64,000 nt of DNA from Mercenaria mercenaria (Eukaryota > Mollusca > Bivalvia > Venerida > Veneridae): contig NC_069361.1 of the NCBI RefSeq assembly GCF_021730395.1, forward strand, positions 69,387,001 through 69,451,000, written 5' to 3'. The notes under the pieces were generated by a model. The model was not told where the DNA came from, searched no databases, and saw only the letters and a program-made list of their open reading frames with translations. The number at the start of each line of letters is the position of its first letter. The stretch's first letter is position 1. Shown in pieces: positions 34,290 through 45,713 of the stretch. Position numbers and translations under genes: made by a program.

Positions 34290-37200
34290 CTGTGTGTTGT
34301 GTGCTTGTCACCTTCCGCTTTCAGCCTCTGCCGCTGGCATGCTCTTTGGGCAAAAAGGAGGCCGAGTGCGTAAGTCTTCCCTGCCAGTACATAGCCTCTC
34401 TGTAGACAAGCCCTACACCCTATGCAGTGCCTTCTCGTGGTGACAAATGGATACTGAGCACCCTGCGGCCTCAGGCAGAACTGTATAGTGCTTCCGTTGT
34501 GACAGACTGGGTAGGAGAAAGGGAGGAATCCTAACACTGATGAGAAGCAACATAGTAGCAACGCAATTCACCGTGCACATGGATGACTCCGAGGTGTTTC
34601 GCCCAAAACCTAGAGATGTTGAGTTAATTGTTGTCAACCTCTACTCACCAAATGACAAACCTCTATCCCTTGACACGATCCTAGTGCAGGATTCAAACTT
34701 CCTAGGCATTGGCGACTTCGACAGCCACTCACAGAGCTGGGGAAATGACCACATAGACAGGCGTGGAGAAGAGGTAAAGTCTTGGCAAGGTGATTACAAC
34801 TTGTAGCTGATCAACAACTCCAACGATCGAGACGCTTTCTATTCCAGACGTTTGCATATCACTTACACTCCTGATTTTGGTTTCTGCACTGAAGACATGC
34901 ACAAGAATATTGCAAGAGAAGTAGGCCTCTAAATAGGCGATAGAGATCATCGTTCTGTTTACCTCACCTTGCAGTTTAGACCATACAGGAACCAAGCTAA
35001 CATCGTTGGAACTACAAAAAGGCTGATTGGAAAAGATACAGAGAGCTTACAGTTGAAATGTGAAGGCAAGGATATCAAAAAGTCAAAAATAGACTTCAAT
35101 GCAGCCGTACTCCAGGCAGCCAAAAATGTTTTCCTAGAGGTTCCAGGAGAGATTACAAGCCATACTGGAACAAGATTCTAGAGGGCCTTCAGGAGGAGTT
35201 GTCAGAAGCCAGGCGAGAGGCTGAAACACAATCGTCCCAAACCAACAGCATAAAACCCCATAGGGCATGGGCCAAGTTTCCGAGAGCCAAGATCCAGTCT
35301 AGAAGAGAGAGCTGGAAAGCAACAATTGTCTCACTCAATCTAGAAAGAGACAGAACAAAGTTCTGGTTACTTACACGGCAATTGAATGGCGAAGGTGGAT
35401 GCGAAGGAGGCACTACAGCTGTAGAAGAAACTTGTTCTGTACTGACTGGAAAGCAGGCAGCAAATATGTTTGCTGAAAACTACGAGAACGAGAAAGTAAA
35501 CAACATCACAGTCAACAGTGGACGGCAAAGAGAAGTTAGAAGGGAGGAAAGAGAGAGAAGATCCAACCAGTTCAAGGAAGAAGTGATAGAAGCAAGCCTC
35601 ACACTAAATGAGCTACCTACAGCACTGACGAAGGCTAAGAAATAACCAGGACCAGACCACATCACCAATGAGATGCTGACCCATATGGGAAGTTTTGCTA
35701 CGAAAACACTTCTAGGTGTCTTCAACCTGAACTGGAAGGAGGAAAACTTCCACTGGCTTAAAGGGAGGCGATCATGACACCTATCCTAAAACGTAGAAAG
35801 GACAAGGAGAAACTAGCCAGCTATCCCCATATACTTCTCACCAGCACAATGGGAAAGACAATGGAAAGCATCATAAACCAGCACATAAAGTGGAACTTGG
35901 AAGCTAATAATATCTTGGCCCACCAAAAGGCTGGCTTCAGGTCATTCCGGTCAACAGAGGATCAAACAACATATGTTGCACAAGAAATCGAAAATGCCTT
36001 TCAGGAAAAAAAGGTTACTCTAGTAACATGGGTAGACCTTCAGAGAGCATTTTACAAGGTATGGGTGGATGATACTCTGGTGAAACTACAGAGAAATGGT
36101 GTTGGAGGCACCATATACAGATCGATGAAGTCCTATCTCTTCAACCGAAGGACAAGAGTTAACCTTGATGGAACCTCTTGTACTCTCTCCTACTCTCTTT
36201 CTTCTCTTTCTTCTCTTTCTCAACGATCTGTTGGCTGAACATGGAAGGGACATCTTACCAATGCAGAAAACGAGGCACGAATAAATATACCTCGGGACCA
36301 TCAGACCCTTCCTAGAGTATGGCTCCTTAGCTTGGATAACAGCGGCCAAGACAAATCAGCATAGGTTAGACAAAATCATGCTCTTAGAATCATCACCGGC
36401 GCACTGAAATCAACACACATTAAGGCCACTGTCATCCCTCCATTTGCCAAGAGAAGAGAGACCCAAATCAGCAATACCAATACCTGCCAGACCATCCCAT
36501 GAAAGCTAAACTTGAAGGGCTTACAAAAATCGTTTTAAAAGAGGCAGCTTTGTGCATGATGCCAGGAAGTTCAACAAAAGCTTTGCAGAGCATCTTGGAC
36601 ACCCACTACTCCTTTCACTGTTCAAGATCTACCAGAACCTGGAAACCTGACCAGTCCAACTTGACTATACATACCACTGTTCCTGGTCTCCCCCCTGGTA
36701 CTTCAGATGAAACGACCAAGCTGTTCTTTACATAGGCCATGATTAAAGACACATACCCGTCAGATACATGGACTTTTGTGTACATAGACGGTTCAGCCTC
36801 AGCTGCAATAAAAGATGAATGAGCTGGCATCTTCATACTACATACCTCGGGAAGATCAGAGACAAATAGCGACAACCGGAAGGCATTGTACCAACTATAG
36901 AGCAGAGAATGAGGTTATCAAACAGGCTGATAACTCATTGAGGAGTCTCCAGAGAGCTGCCCATATGTGGTTATCTTCACAGATGCTCTGTCAGTTCACT
37001 AAGAAATTTAAAATAAACTCAATCTCTAGAGCACTTTTCAGCTTATGCAAAACAAGAATTGTGTCCTTACAATGGATACCTGCACACTGTGGTGTACCTA
37101 GAAATGAGAATGCAGACAGATTAGCCAAGCTCGGAGCTATGGCTAACAAGCCACAAAATGCCATTACAAGGAGATTTTGTTCGGGCAATCTCTCAATATT
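34290..37200 (+). mobile_element. LINE with RNase H domain (I/Nimb- or jockey-like), broken
   Basis: Plus-strand non-LTR element in order. Endonuclease fragment 34500-34960 (RKGGILTLMRSNIVAT, VNLYSPNDKPLSLD, GIGDFDSHSQSWG). Linker 34969-35640. RT 35640-36235, with PGPDHITNEML, KTMESIINQHIKWNLE, HQKAGFRSFRSTEDQ, WVDLQRAFYKVW and a YLFNRRTRVNLDG block. A post-RT segment (LRIITGALKSTHIK) follows near 36380, then an RNase H-like domain at 36815-37170 (TNYRAENEV; SLQWIPAHCGVPRNENADRL). The RT active-site (F/Y)ADD box is missing, apparently deleted near 36240 at a CTCTTT-rich tract. Multiple frame changes and stops occur. The RNase H places it outside the CR1/L2 group seen elsewhere. Confidence 0.8.
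35774..36238 (+). pseudogene. RT fragment of the RNase H-bearing LINE
   Basis: A 154-codon frame covering RT fingers and part of the palm (about the first 125 residues). It then runs into a Ser/Leu-rich tail encoded by a CTCTTTCTT microsatellite (36183-36225), where homology ends. The catalytic Asp-Asp box is not present in this frame. Confidence 0.75.
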
Positions 37201-37506
37201 ATTATCAGTATACAACTTAATTCCATTTACGACCTTTCCCCAGAAAACCAAATATTAGTAATTAATTTTAAAAAGTATTAAATTTCTGAATGAGCAAATC
37301 TTACTATTATCATTGTGAACACAAAATGATGTTTTAGCCTGTCATTTTGTATTTTTTTTTTGTATGTCCGTCAGTCTGTGAAAAGTTAAAAGTGTTAATG
37401 AATAAAGTTTTTGTGGAATACATTTCCTAGACATCTGAAACTGGAATACATCTTATTGACTGTTAGGTATTTATTGGCAGTGTATAAACTTCGTACATAA
37501 AACGTA
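37201..37506. other. No feature seen
   Basis: LINE 3' flank, AT-rich, with a short T run near 37350. Confidence 0.3.
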
Positions 37507-37575
37507 GACGAAGTGGCCAAGTGGCTAATTGATCGAATGTTTATCCTAAGGGGTTTTGCCCGCGTGGGTATGCAT
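37507..37575 (+). pseudogene. tRNA-Ser(GCT)-like pseudogene outside the array
   Basis: GACGAAGTGGCCAAGTGGCT at the start and GCCCGCGTGGGT near the end match the 5' and variable/T-arm parts of the tRNA-Ser genes in the 40-62 kb array. The anticodon arm is scrambled and the T loop is shortened. It lies on the opposite strand to the array, about 2 kb from the array's left edge, so it is a dispersed dead copy. Confidence 0.6.
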
Positions 37576-37977
37576 GTATATAAGTCCATTTCAAACATAC
37601 ATTTGGTAATTTATCTTTTATCATGCTCCAGTCAAATGCCGTGCCACATGTAGGCGAAACGTAAACAAAAAGAAACAGAATGTGCAGTATCCACAGTTAT
37701 ACAATAAATCTCGAAATGATGAATTAACTTCGTCCTAGCAATCATTTTCTAAATGTGAAGTCAAACAGTGGTACACATTTGTATTGTTTATTTAATCTGT
37801 AAAATTCACATTGCACATTCATGTTACATATACACATATTATTATATACACATATTAGCATGCACGAGTAGTTGAAACGACGCTTGACAAGCATTTTCAC
37901 ATGTCAGTTGTTGGCTAGACGGGTAGGTCAGTAGAAAAGATTTTCCAAGTTTTTCTATCAAGATCACAATTTTATCG

Positions 37978-38145
37978 AGACTGAAAACGGCTTCCGCTCA
38001 TAATTAAAGAATGCTTTGCACTACAGTCGTAAACCTTATTGGATGATTGCCTGTGGTCAGTAGACGGTCCCTGTTTTTTTGGGGTCAGTAGGTCAAAGTA
38101 ATTGCAGAACGCTTTGACTGTCAGTCTTCATAGGATGGTTGCAGG
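37978..38145. repeat. Direct repeat, copy 1 (partner 38479-38650)
   Basis: About 168 bp matching 38479-38650 at high identity: GAAAACGGCTT...CTCATAA(T/C)TAAAGAATGC, GCACTACAGTCGTAAA, then GGTCAGTAGGTCAAAGT and TTTGACTGTCAGTCTTCATA. The two copies flank a SINE. Confidence 0.75.
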
Positions 38146-38225
38146 TAGTGCATTTCCGCAACAGCACGATAATGTTTTGAAGCATGTACCTCTGTAGTCA
38201 AATGGTTGTGTCAACTTTGTGTGCA

Positions 38226-38476
38226 GGAGGTTGGGTTTAACGCCGTTTTTCAACAGTATTTCAGTCATGTAACGGCGGGCAGTTAACCTAACTAGTGTTC
38301 CTGGATTCTGTACCAGTACAAACAAACTTCCCGACATGAATCAGAGGTGGCGGACGAATGATTCAGACACAATGTCTTTTATCAAATCGCACGGAGAACA
38401 TACGCCCCGGGATCAAACTCGCGACCCCGCGATCCATAGACCAACGCTCTTCTTACTGAGCTAAGCGGGCGGGTTC
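38226..38476 (-). repeat. Second SINE family, copy 2 (inserted in another SINE)
   Basis: Same family as 21352-21632, minus strand, with a shortened middle. At its left edge it interrupts a tRNA-like SINE head (AGTCAAATGGTTG...GTGTGCAGGAGG). The uninterrupted version of that head is at 39125-39240, which shows the order of insertion. Confidence 0.8.
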
Positions 38477-38478
38477 AG

Positions 38479-38650
38479 CCTGAAAACGGCTTAGAACTGC
38501 TCATAACTAAAGAATGCTTTGCACTACAGTCGTAAAACTTGTGGGATGATTGCCTGTGTTCAGTAGATGGTCTATGTTGTTTTGGTGTCAGTAGGTCAAA
38601 GTTATTGCAGAACGTTTTGACTGTCAGTCTTCATAGGATGGCTGCATGTA
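38479..38650. repeat. Direct repeat, copy 2
   Basis: Partner of 37978-38145. It continues into a TGACGCTTTTTAATTTTGAG / GGTCATTTCGTCACAGGTGA phrase of the type common in bivalve repeats. Confidence 0.7.
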
Positions 38651-38897
38651 GTCTGTAGATGACGCTTTTTAATTTTGAGGTCATTTCGTCACAGGTGAAT
38701 GTCATATTATACAAAATTACATACCCGTTTGCCTCCTACCGGAACCATGAGGGCATTAGTACGAAAGCGCTTGAGTGCCATTTAAAATAAATACTTAAAA
38801 TATTTATTACTTAAATGTTGACACTTAATATTAAATAATACAAAAATAACATTTCAATATTAACAATAAAAACCTATAGTTAGATATTACATATTAG

Positions 38898-38985
38898 GCA
38901 CCTGGGGTCTTCCTCCACCGTCAAAGCTGGAAAGTCGCAATATGACCTGTGATTGTGTCGGTGTAACGATAAACCCAACAAAAGC
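38898..38985 (+). repeat. SINE 3' tail
   Basis: CCTCCACCGTCAAAGCTGGA, then AAGTCGCAATATGACC, then GTGTCGGTGTAACGATAAAC(CCAAC). It matches the tail of the SINEs at 17069-17692 read on their own strand. The head and central domain are absent. Confidence 0.55.
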
Positions 38986-39124
38986 AAAAACATATTAGGA
39001 AGACAGAACACAAGAAATGTGGCGACGGCTTCAAAAGGCAGTTGCATGAATGTGAGCTATAAGGGATATTCAAGAAGTTTTGATCATCCGCTATGTCTCG
39101 GTATTATAGATGTACATATATATC

Positions 39125-39452
39125 TACATATTTCCGAAAGAGCACGATAAGGTTTTGAAGCATGAAGCTCTATAGTCAAATGGTTGAGTGTCCACTTTGT
39201 GTGTAGGAGGTCGGGGGTTTGATAACTGGCCTCGTTATACCAAAGATGTGAAAATGGTTTCAGTAGCTCCCTTGCTTTGACTTTCAGAATAAAAAGATAT
39301 TAAAAGAATTCTACCAGGAGGAAAAAGTAGTCCAGGTAAGTATCTGTCCGTTAATATCATTCGAAGATGTTGTTGATGACGGGTGCACGCACGCTCGACA
39401 CAGCATGATCACAATATAGCTCACGCTATTCACCCTTCGTGCTCAGGTGAGC
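39125..39452 (+). repeat. tRNA-like SINE head and palindromic repeat end
   Basis: 39160-39235 is a tRNA-like head (TAGTCAAATGGTTGAGTG with GGTCGGGGGTTTGATAACTG). 39385-39452 ends in CTCACGCTATTCACCC...TTCGTGCTCAGGTGAGCTAA, the palindromic terminus of a repeat type common in bivalves and also seen at 63572-63955. A hairpin followed by CTAA recalls a Helitron 3' end, but this is not established. The tRNA-Ser array begins right after it. Confidence 0.45.
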
Positions 39453-40162
39453 TAAAAATAGTTTTAGGTGAATGTTGCATTAACATTTCCATCAGTAAAA
39501 TAATTTGAGATGAATGCTGCATAAGTCTTTCTGATATATTATAACAAAAGTTTAGTCGTCATGTTATAGTAGCCATACATAATTCTACGTAGATTTCTAA
39601 TTCCACGTAGATTTCTAATTCCACGTAGGTTTTAAACAAAGTAAGCGCAATAGTGTTTTCCCTAATAAAAATAATAACAATGTCTAATGTGTCAATCATA
39701 TGAATATATTGGAGTAATACACTGAAATAAAAGTGAGGTAATGGGGGTAAATTATTGTTTGAATTTTATATTCTACTAATATATCAGATAAATGCATAAC
39801 AAGATATAACTTTCACAAAATAAGCATATTATAGAATAAAAGCATTAATTAACATTTTTGAAAATCTGCATCTAACATGTAGCAAAAGCAAAAAGGCAAT
39901 TAAATCAAATATTTTTTTCGAAAATCGTATGAATTGTAATCATTATTCCATCATGTGGTAAATTAAAAAACAGTTTTAGATGAATGTAACATTTATATAA
40001 TAATTTGAGATGGATGCTGCATTGATATTTCATAAATCATATAATTAACGATGAATGACGTATTAATTTTTAAACCAACATTTTTTGTCGTCACGTTAAA
40101 AGAGCTATAAATAATTTCTCGAAAGAAGATTTCTTCCAAACAGAAATAATTCAGAAAATATT

Positions 40163-40248
40163 CGATGACTTGGAGGATGATATTCGAACCACGCGGGAAG
40201 AACCAGTGGATTAGCATCACATCGCCTTAAAAGCTCGGCCAGATAGTC
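40163..40248 (-). pseudogene. tRNA-Ser(GCT) pseudogene
   Basis: Clearly homologous to the array tRNA (TATTCGAACCACGCGGG, TGGATTAGCATCACATCGCC, GCTCGGCC). Substitutions and small indels in the acceptor, T and anticodon stems destroy pairing. Confidence 0.75.
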
Positions 40249-41127
40249 TACATATAACGCATAACGTTACCGCATAACAAGATATAATTTTACAAAAGGA
40301 AAATACATTTCACTTTATTGTAAAACTATATCAAACATTTAGCGGAAGGCAGTTAGATTGAATATTTTTCATTATATGCTTTGCTGTACGAATTTTGATA
40401 ATTATTTCAATTCATTTAATGTAAGTGATAAGTTATTGCATTATAGCGATCAATGCAAGTTTCGACGTAAAAAAAAGTTAAATTTTCAATTTTAGTCGAC
40501 AATAGTATCTAAGTTACCTAAGTTTTTAACCCGTGGGTTGGGATGTGAATGCAATATGTTACATTGTATCTATCATGTGGTATTTTTTTTAAAAAATAGC
40601 TTCTGATTAATGCTACATTAATCTTTCATATAATCCAAAACCAGTGTAGGATTAACTTTCCAGATGCATTATATTCTAACACGATTTACTTACGCTCCAA
40701 CTATTTTCAGAATATTAATACTGAAGGAACTAAGTTTTCACTTTTTGGTTTGTCGTCCAGAAAAAAATAGCAGCGTTATTTGCACTTTTTTTGTCGATCA
40801 GTATATTTTACAGTGTTTACATTTATGGCCTTGCAAATATTTATTGTAAATTGATTACATTGAACAAAAGGTAGATGGTTTAAAATAGTTCACACTGGGG
40901 AAATGTGTAGCTAAAACAGTATAAATGTGTACAAGCGCTAGAAAAACTGGAAGATTTTTAACAGTCCACTGTGATTGCATGACATATATCTTTACATACA
41001 CAACTGATTTATATATTAACTACATGTAGATAAAATATTTTAGTGAAAGATGGCCATTGGATATTTTAATGTCAGTTTGAATTGTAATTATGTATGTTTG
41101 AGGGAAACATTCAGTAAAACAATTATC

Positions 41128-41209
41128 CGACAAGGATGGGATTCGAACCAACGCGGGCAGAACCCAATGGATTAGCAGTCCATCGCCTTAACCACTCGGC
41201 CACCTCGTC
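41128..41209 (-). tRNA. tRNA-Ser(GCT), slightly diverged
   Basis: 82 nt, anticodon GCT in loop CTGCTAA. Relative to the whole copies it has a G-to-A change in one acceptor strand (tolerated as G-U), a changed T-stem base pair and one change in the variable arm. A TTTT terminator lies about 7 nt after the gene on its strand. Folding looks possible; function uncertain. Confidence 0.65.
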
Positions 41210-41942
41210 TGCATATTTTGCACGCACAGTTTATACTGAATCAATATGTGAATATTTCACATCAGTGCTTATGTCACATCAATGCAAAACAGGATAAAAT
41301 TTTACAAAATAAGGTGTTACAGAATAATTAACTTTATTGTAAATCTATAATTATTATTAAATATGTAGGGTAGCGGAAGGCATCAAATAAAGTATCATTT
41401 TCGAAAACTTTTATTCATTGCCGTTTGAAATGTAATAATTCTTTCAATTAATCATTCCTTGTTTGTTCTTTGTAAGTTTAAACGTAAATAGTTCAAACTT
41501 CCATTTCAGTCGACAATAGTATCATTCCCTAATTTTTTTTACACGCGGTGGTTTGATTATTGGAGCAATACGTTGCATTTTATAATGTGGTATATTAAAT
41601 AAAGTTTCTGGAGAATTATTGCATTAATATTTCATCAGGTACAAGATTGAGATGAATCTGCATTTATCTTTCATATAATACAAAATAATTTAAGATGTTT
41701 TAAATTTAATAGCAAAACTTTAGTCGTCATGTTAAAAAATCTATATACAATTCTTCAAAAGAAACGCGAGCGACAGATATTTTTCCCAAATGAAAGTAAT
41801 AAGATTATCTATTGTATGTTTAAAAATACGACTGTATGGAAGTAATGCACTGAAACTTTACGACATATAGAGGGGTACACTATTGTTATTGTTTAAATTT
41901 CAGTGCTTCTATTATATTTAAGTAACTGTTAAAACAATTGTG

Positions 41943-42006
41943 CGACGAGAATGGGATTCGAACCCACGCGGGCAGTCCATCGCCTTAACCACTCGGCCGA
42001 CTCGTC
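41943..42006 (-). pseudogene. tRNA-Ser pseudogene lacking the anticodon arm
   Basis: 64 nt. Both acceptor strands, D arm and T arm are present. An 18 bp segment covering the anticodon and part of the variable arm is gone, with GCAG at both ends of the lost segment in the whole copies. This suggests a slippage or microhomology deletion. Confidence 0.85.
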
Positions 42007-42675
42007 TACTTTTGTGCATTATCAATATATACAAATATTACTGAATCTTTGCAAATATAAGATTTAAAGCTTTATTTGACTTTATTGTTAAAGGCTCATA
42101 ATGTCTTTGATAATAGTGTGGCTGCCACATTTTACATTATTACCATAAAACATATTGATTTCTTGGTAAATCCTAATTCTGATAATTGTTTTCTCCTATA
42201 TATGACAACAGATATTTCGTCTGAACGCTGATTAACATAGTGGAAAGTTTTCTTAAATCAATTGTTTTTATTACTTCCTTTTATGACTCTAAATGTAAAA
42301 ATGCATGTGCAGTATTAAAATTAGTGCTTTTCCACACATGTAATTTTCTACACATGTAATGCATAACATCTATATGGATAGCTGTTTCATCTGTTTTTAA
42401 CATAAAATTTACAGCCTTATGGAACCTTTAAACTATATTAAACATTAAGCGGAGGGCAGTTAAACGGAAACTTCCATGCACTTCAAAAAGTTTCTGATGA
42501 ATGTTGCATTAATATTTCATCAGGTAAAAGATAATTTGAGATAAATGTACATTTATCTTTCATATATTGCAAAATAATTTAAGATGTATTAAATTTAATA
42601 ACAAAATTTTAGTCGACACATTAAAAGAGCTATATACATGCATAACTAGAAGGTCTTTTTGTCACAGAAACATAT

Positions 42676-43200
42676 GTCTCCACCCCCCCCCCCCCCTCCT
42701 CCCTCTATGTATACCTTTAGTTCTGGTGGCCATTTTGTGCAGCGAATTGGAACGTGCCGACGACTTGCACAACAAGGCTTGGTATTAATCACTCCTGTGA
42801 AGTTCCGTTGAAATCCAGCCAGTAGTTTGACCTGTAAAAGCCGGACAATATTTTTCTATTTTAAGATCTGGTGGCCTTTTTGTGCGGCGAAGCGAAACGT
42901 GCCAGCGATATGCACAACTAGGGTTGGCATTGATCACTCCTGTGAAGTTTCGTCGCCATCCAGGCAGCAGTTTGACGTGTGGAAGCCGGACAAGACTTTT
43001 CTATTTTTAGCTCTTGCGGTCATTTTGTGCAGCAAAGCGGAATGTGCTGGCGATATGCACACCTAGGCTTGGTACTGATCACTTCTGTGAAGTTTCGTCG
43101 AAGTCCGGCCAGCAATTTGATCTGTGAAAGCTGGACAAGCTTAATGCTGACGGACGGACAGACGGACGGACGTACAGACGGCGAAGGCAAAAACAATATG
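42676..43200. repeat. Three tandem ~137 bp units ending in (GGAC)n
   Basis: After a C15-type run (42676-42692), three units each carry TTTAG(T/A)TCT(G/T)G(T/C)GG(C/T)CATTTTGTG, GGAACGTGCC-GCGA, CTTGGTATTGATCACTCCTG, GAAGTTTCGTCGA and GTGAAAGCCGGACAA. The last runs into GACGGACGGACAGACGGACG and then AATATGTCTTCCC...GGGGAGACAT, an inverted pair. It interrupts the tRNA array unit. Frames through it (42567-43263) are repeat-derived. Confidence 0.8.
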
Positions 43201-43413
43201 TCTTCCCAACCTATGTGGGGAGACATGATTCTTCAAAAGAAACGCGATAGTATTGTTTACTAATTGAAATAATAAGAATATCTAATTTATGTTTAATAAT
43301 ATGACCCTGTGGGAGTAATGCACCAAAATTTTACGACATATAGAGGGGGTAAATTATTGTTGTTTGTTTGAATTGTAGTTCTTCTATATTAAAGCAACTG
43401 TTAAACCAACTCT

Positions 43414-43424
43414 TCGACGAGGAT
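43414..43424 (-). pseudogene. tRNA-Ser stump at an insertion boundary
   Basis: Only CGACGAGGATG of the tRNA 3' end remains, preceded by the normal array flank (CTGTTAAACCAACTCTT). The next array sequence appears at about 45608, so about 2.2 kb of unrelated DNA was joined here. Confidence 0.55.
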
Positions 43425-43524
43425 GCTAAAATGTTACTGTTTTCAGAAAAAAATGCACCCAGTGACGTACAGGATATAGATCTTGTTCAGACAACAGGTG
43501 CTTTATTTTGTTCCTAATACTTAC

Positions 43525-43809
43525 CGAAATAGAAGAGGTAGAACCCCGCATTTCGCCGAACACGACAAAAATGAAATTGTTGCAGGTCCTGTTTGATTGA
43601 GACTCTTCATGGACGGAAGTGGAAATGCAAGCTATCTCCACGCTTTCTAGCACCGAGTTGAGCAGACCCCGCATGTTGTATGTACCAGAATATAATTTAG
43701 AGACATCCGCAGATTGATACGGAGGTGCACATGAAACCTTCAATGATACACTGAGTGCAATTCTATGAAAAGCACGACGTATTGTCCCCAGGAAAACAAT
43801 GGCTTTGTC
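43525..43809 (-). CDS. Exon-like open frame with consensus splice sites, unknown
   Basis: 285 bp (exactly 95 codons) on the minus strand between a very good acceptor (TATTGTTTTTTCGTTTAG, AG at 43811-43810) and a consensus donor TCG|GTAAGTATT (GT at 43524-43523). One frame is open throughout, phase 0 in and out, starting DKAIVFLGTIRRAFHR. It includes SKLYSGTYNMRGLLN and NNFIFVVFGEMRGS. No domain recognised. Caution: the middle part (43560-43640) is related to sequence inside the mariner at 20020-20130, so part of it is interspersed repeat. It may be a TE-derived exon or a chance frame. No in-frame link to the 21 kb exon can be made. Confidence 0.3.
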
Positions 43810-44629
43810 CTAAACGAAAAAACAATAGACAGAATTAAACAAACTGGACTTTAGAGAGGGGATCTTTGGTTATGGAGCCTGCATAATTATAGAAACTGCC
43901 AAAAGACAAAAATTAAAAAGCAGGCACCATTTCCAAGGGGTAATTAAACAATACCCGAAAGTTGTTAAACAGGGAGTATTGGAACCACCCAAGCTGACAT
44001 GTTCTAAGCTGAAAATTAAAAAGTACACTACATAACATTAATGTCGTGCTGAACGATCTGAAGAGATCGAAACATAACAGCTCTGGTCACTTCCACTAAA
44101 CAACTACCGTACAAAAACCAAGCAAAATTTATCAATATCAGCAGATTTCGCACGCTCATGTAAATTTCATATCATTAGAAATATGTTGCAGATGCCTGGC
44201 CAAAACACTTCTAAAATCTATCTATAAATATTCACATGTTATCGGAAAACAATATGTAAGAACGGCGGTCGGGTGTTGGGAATACAAATTTAAATTTCTC
44301 AGGGTCCATTAGGCTAGAATATGGACGTTTGAAATTGTCAAGACTTACCTAGAAATATCCGTAGCTCTGCCGCCAATGTTATTACGAGCTAAATGTGTGC
44401 CATTTATTTTCCAGCATATATTTTGTAATGAATCTCAAACAAACAACTGATCAACAAAAGATCTGTCTTTAAATTACAAACTTTATGATCACATAACAGC
44501 AGTTTCGTAATTGCACGAGATAACTTTAACTAAGATTTGAAGAACATTAACTTTATTTTCAATTGAAGTAAAAATTAAAAATTTGCAGCCTAATCCTTAG
44601 TTCTTTTTGTTTTCCAGTTCTTTGTAGAA
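43810..44629. other. Non-coding; shares a duplicated block with 55440-55990
   Basis: 44160-44480 matches 55495-55740 in order (GAAATATGTTGC(A/G)GA, ATCTAT...ATTCACATGTTA, CTTACCTAGAA, ATCCGTAGC(T/C)CTGC). It is part of the higher-order array rather than a gene. Confidence 0.45.
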
Positions 44630-45605
44630 TTTCATTAGATTATAACTGTGAATAGTGACCTAGTTTTTGACTCCACATAATCTAGTTTCAAACTTGGCCT
44701 AGAAATCATCAAGAAAAACATTCTTACTAAGTTTCATGAAGATAGGGTCATAAATATGACCTATATGTTGTTAACAAGTTTTTCCTTTGATTTGAACGGT
44801 GACCTTATTTTTGACCCCACATGTTCCAGTTAAACTTGGCCCAGAGATCATCAAGATAAGCATTCTGTGTAAGTTTGTTTCAAATCAAAGCATAAACGAA
44901 ACCTCTATATGGCTGAAATAGCCAAAATAGAAAATTTTGCCCCTTTTAGGGGCAATAACTCTAGAACCCATGATGGAATGTTGCCGGTTTTCGAAAGGAA
45001 CCAAGATCTTATTGTGACTTAATTAAGTTGTACGTAAATGTGGTTAAATCGAATGCAAAATGTCACTTCTATCGTGTTAAAAAGGCAAAAAATAACAAAT
45101 TTTGGCTCTTTCAGGGTCAATCAGGGGCCGTAACTCCGGAACCGACAATTGGATCTGAAGGATTCATCACGGAATCAAAGGTCTATTATTGTTAAAGATA
45201 TTCTGCAAGTTTGTATCGAATCAAACCACAAATAAAGACAAATATGGCTGCAAAAAATCCAAAATAGCAAATTTTGGCCATTTAAAGGGCCATAACTCTG
45301 GAACCCATGATGGCCAGTTTTCGAAAGGAATCGAGATATTATGCCAATACAAGTTGTGTGCAATTTTAAATAAAATTGATGGTCAAATGTGGTATCTATC
45401 GTTTTCACAAGCCAAAATAGCCAATTTTGGCGCTTTAATTAAAGGGCCATAATTATGTAACCTATGACGAGATCTGACCAGTTTTCGAAAGGAACCGAGA
45501 TATAATGACAATACAAGTTGTTTTAATGTTTGATTAAAATTGATTGCAAAATGTGGTCTTTATCGTGTTCACAAGAATTTGTGAACGGACGAAGGGCGAC
45601 CATAA
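44630..45605. repeat. Interspersed bivalve-type phrase repeats
   Basis: 44645-44870 holds two units of GTGACCTA(G/T)TTTTTGACCC-type sequence (CTTGGCCTAGA-ATCATCAAGA, AAGTTTCATGAAGAT). 44900-45590 holds about four units built from CCAAAATAG-AAATTTTGGC, AAAGGGCCATAACTCTGGAA, CCAGTTTTCGAAAGGAA and AAATGTGGT-TCTATCGTGTT. The minus frame 45175-45408 and plus frame 45189-45452 are repeat-derived. Confidence 0.75.
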
Positions 45606-45631
45606 TAGCAGAAACTGTTAAAACAATTGTT

Positions 45632-45713
45632 CGTCGAGGATGGGATTCGAACCCACGCGGGCAGAACCCAATGGATTAGCAGTCCATCGCCTTAACCACT
45701 AAGCCACCTCGTC
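45632..45713 (-). tRNA. tRNA-Ser(GCT), diverged copy
   Basis: 82 nt with anticodon GCT intact and a TTTT terminator just downstream on its strand. Differences: one acceptor-stem base (mismatch), D-arm GCCGAG changed to GCTTAG, and one variable-arm base. Possibly non-functional. Confidence 0.6.

Noticed and set aside
42567-43263. Overlapping plus-strand frames of 73-94 codons
   Set aside because: They run through the 137 bp tandem units and the GGAC microsatellite.
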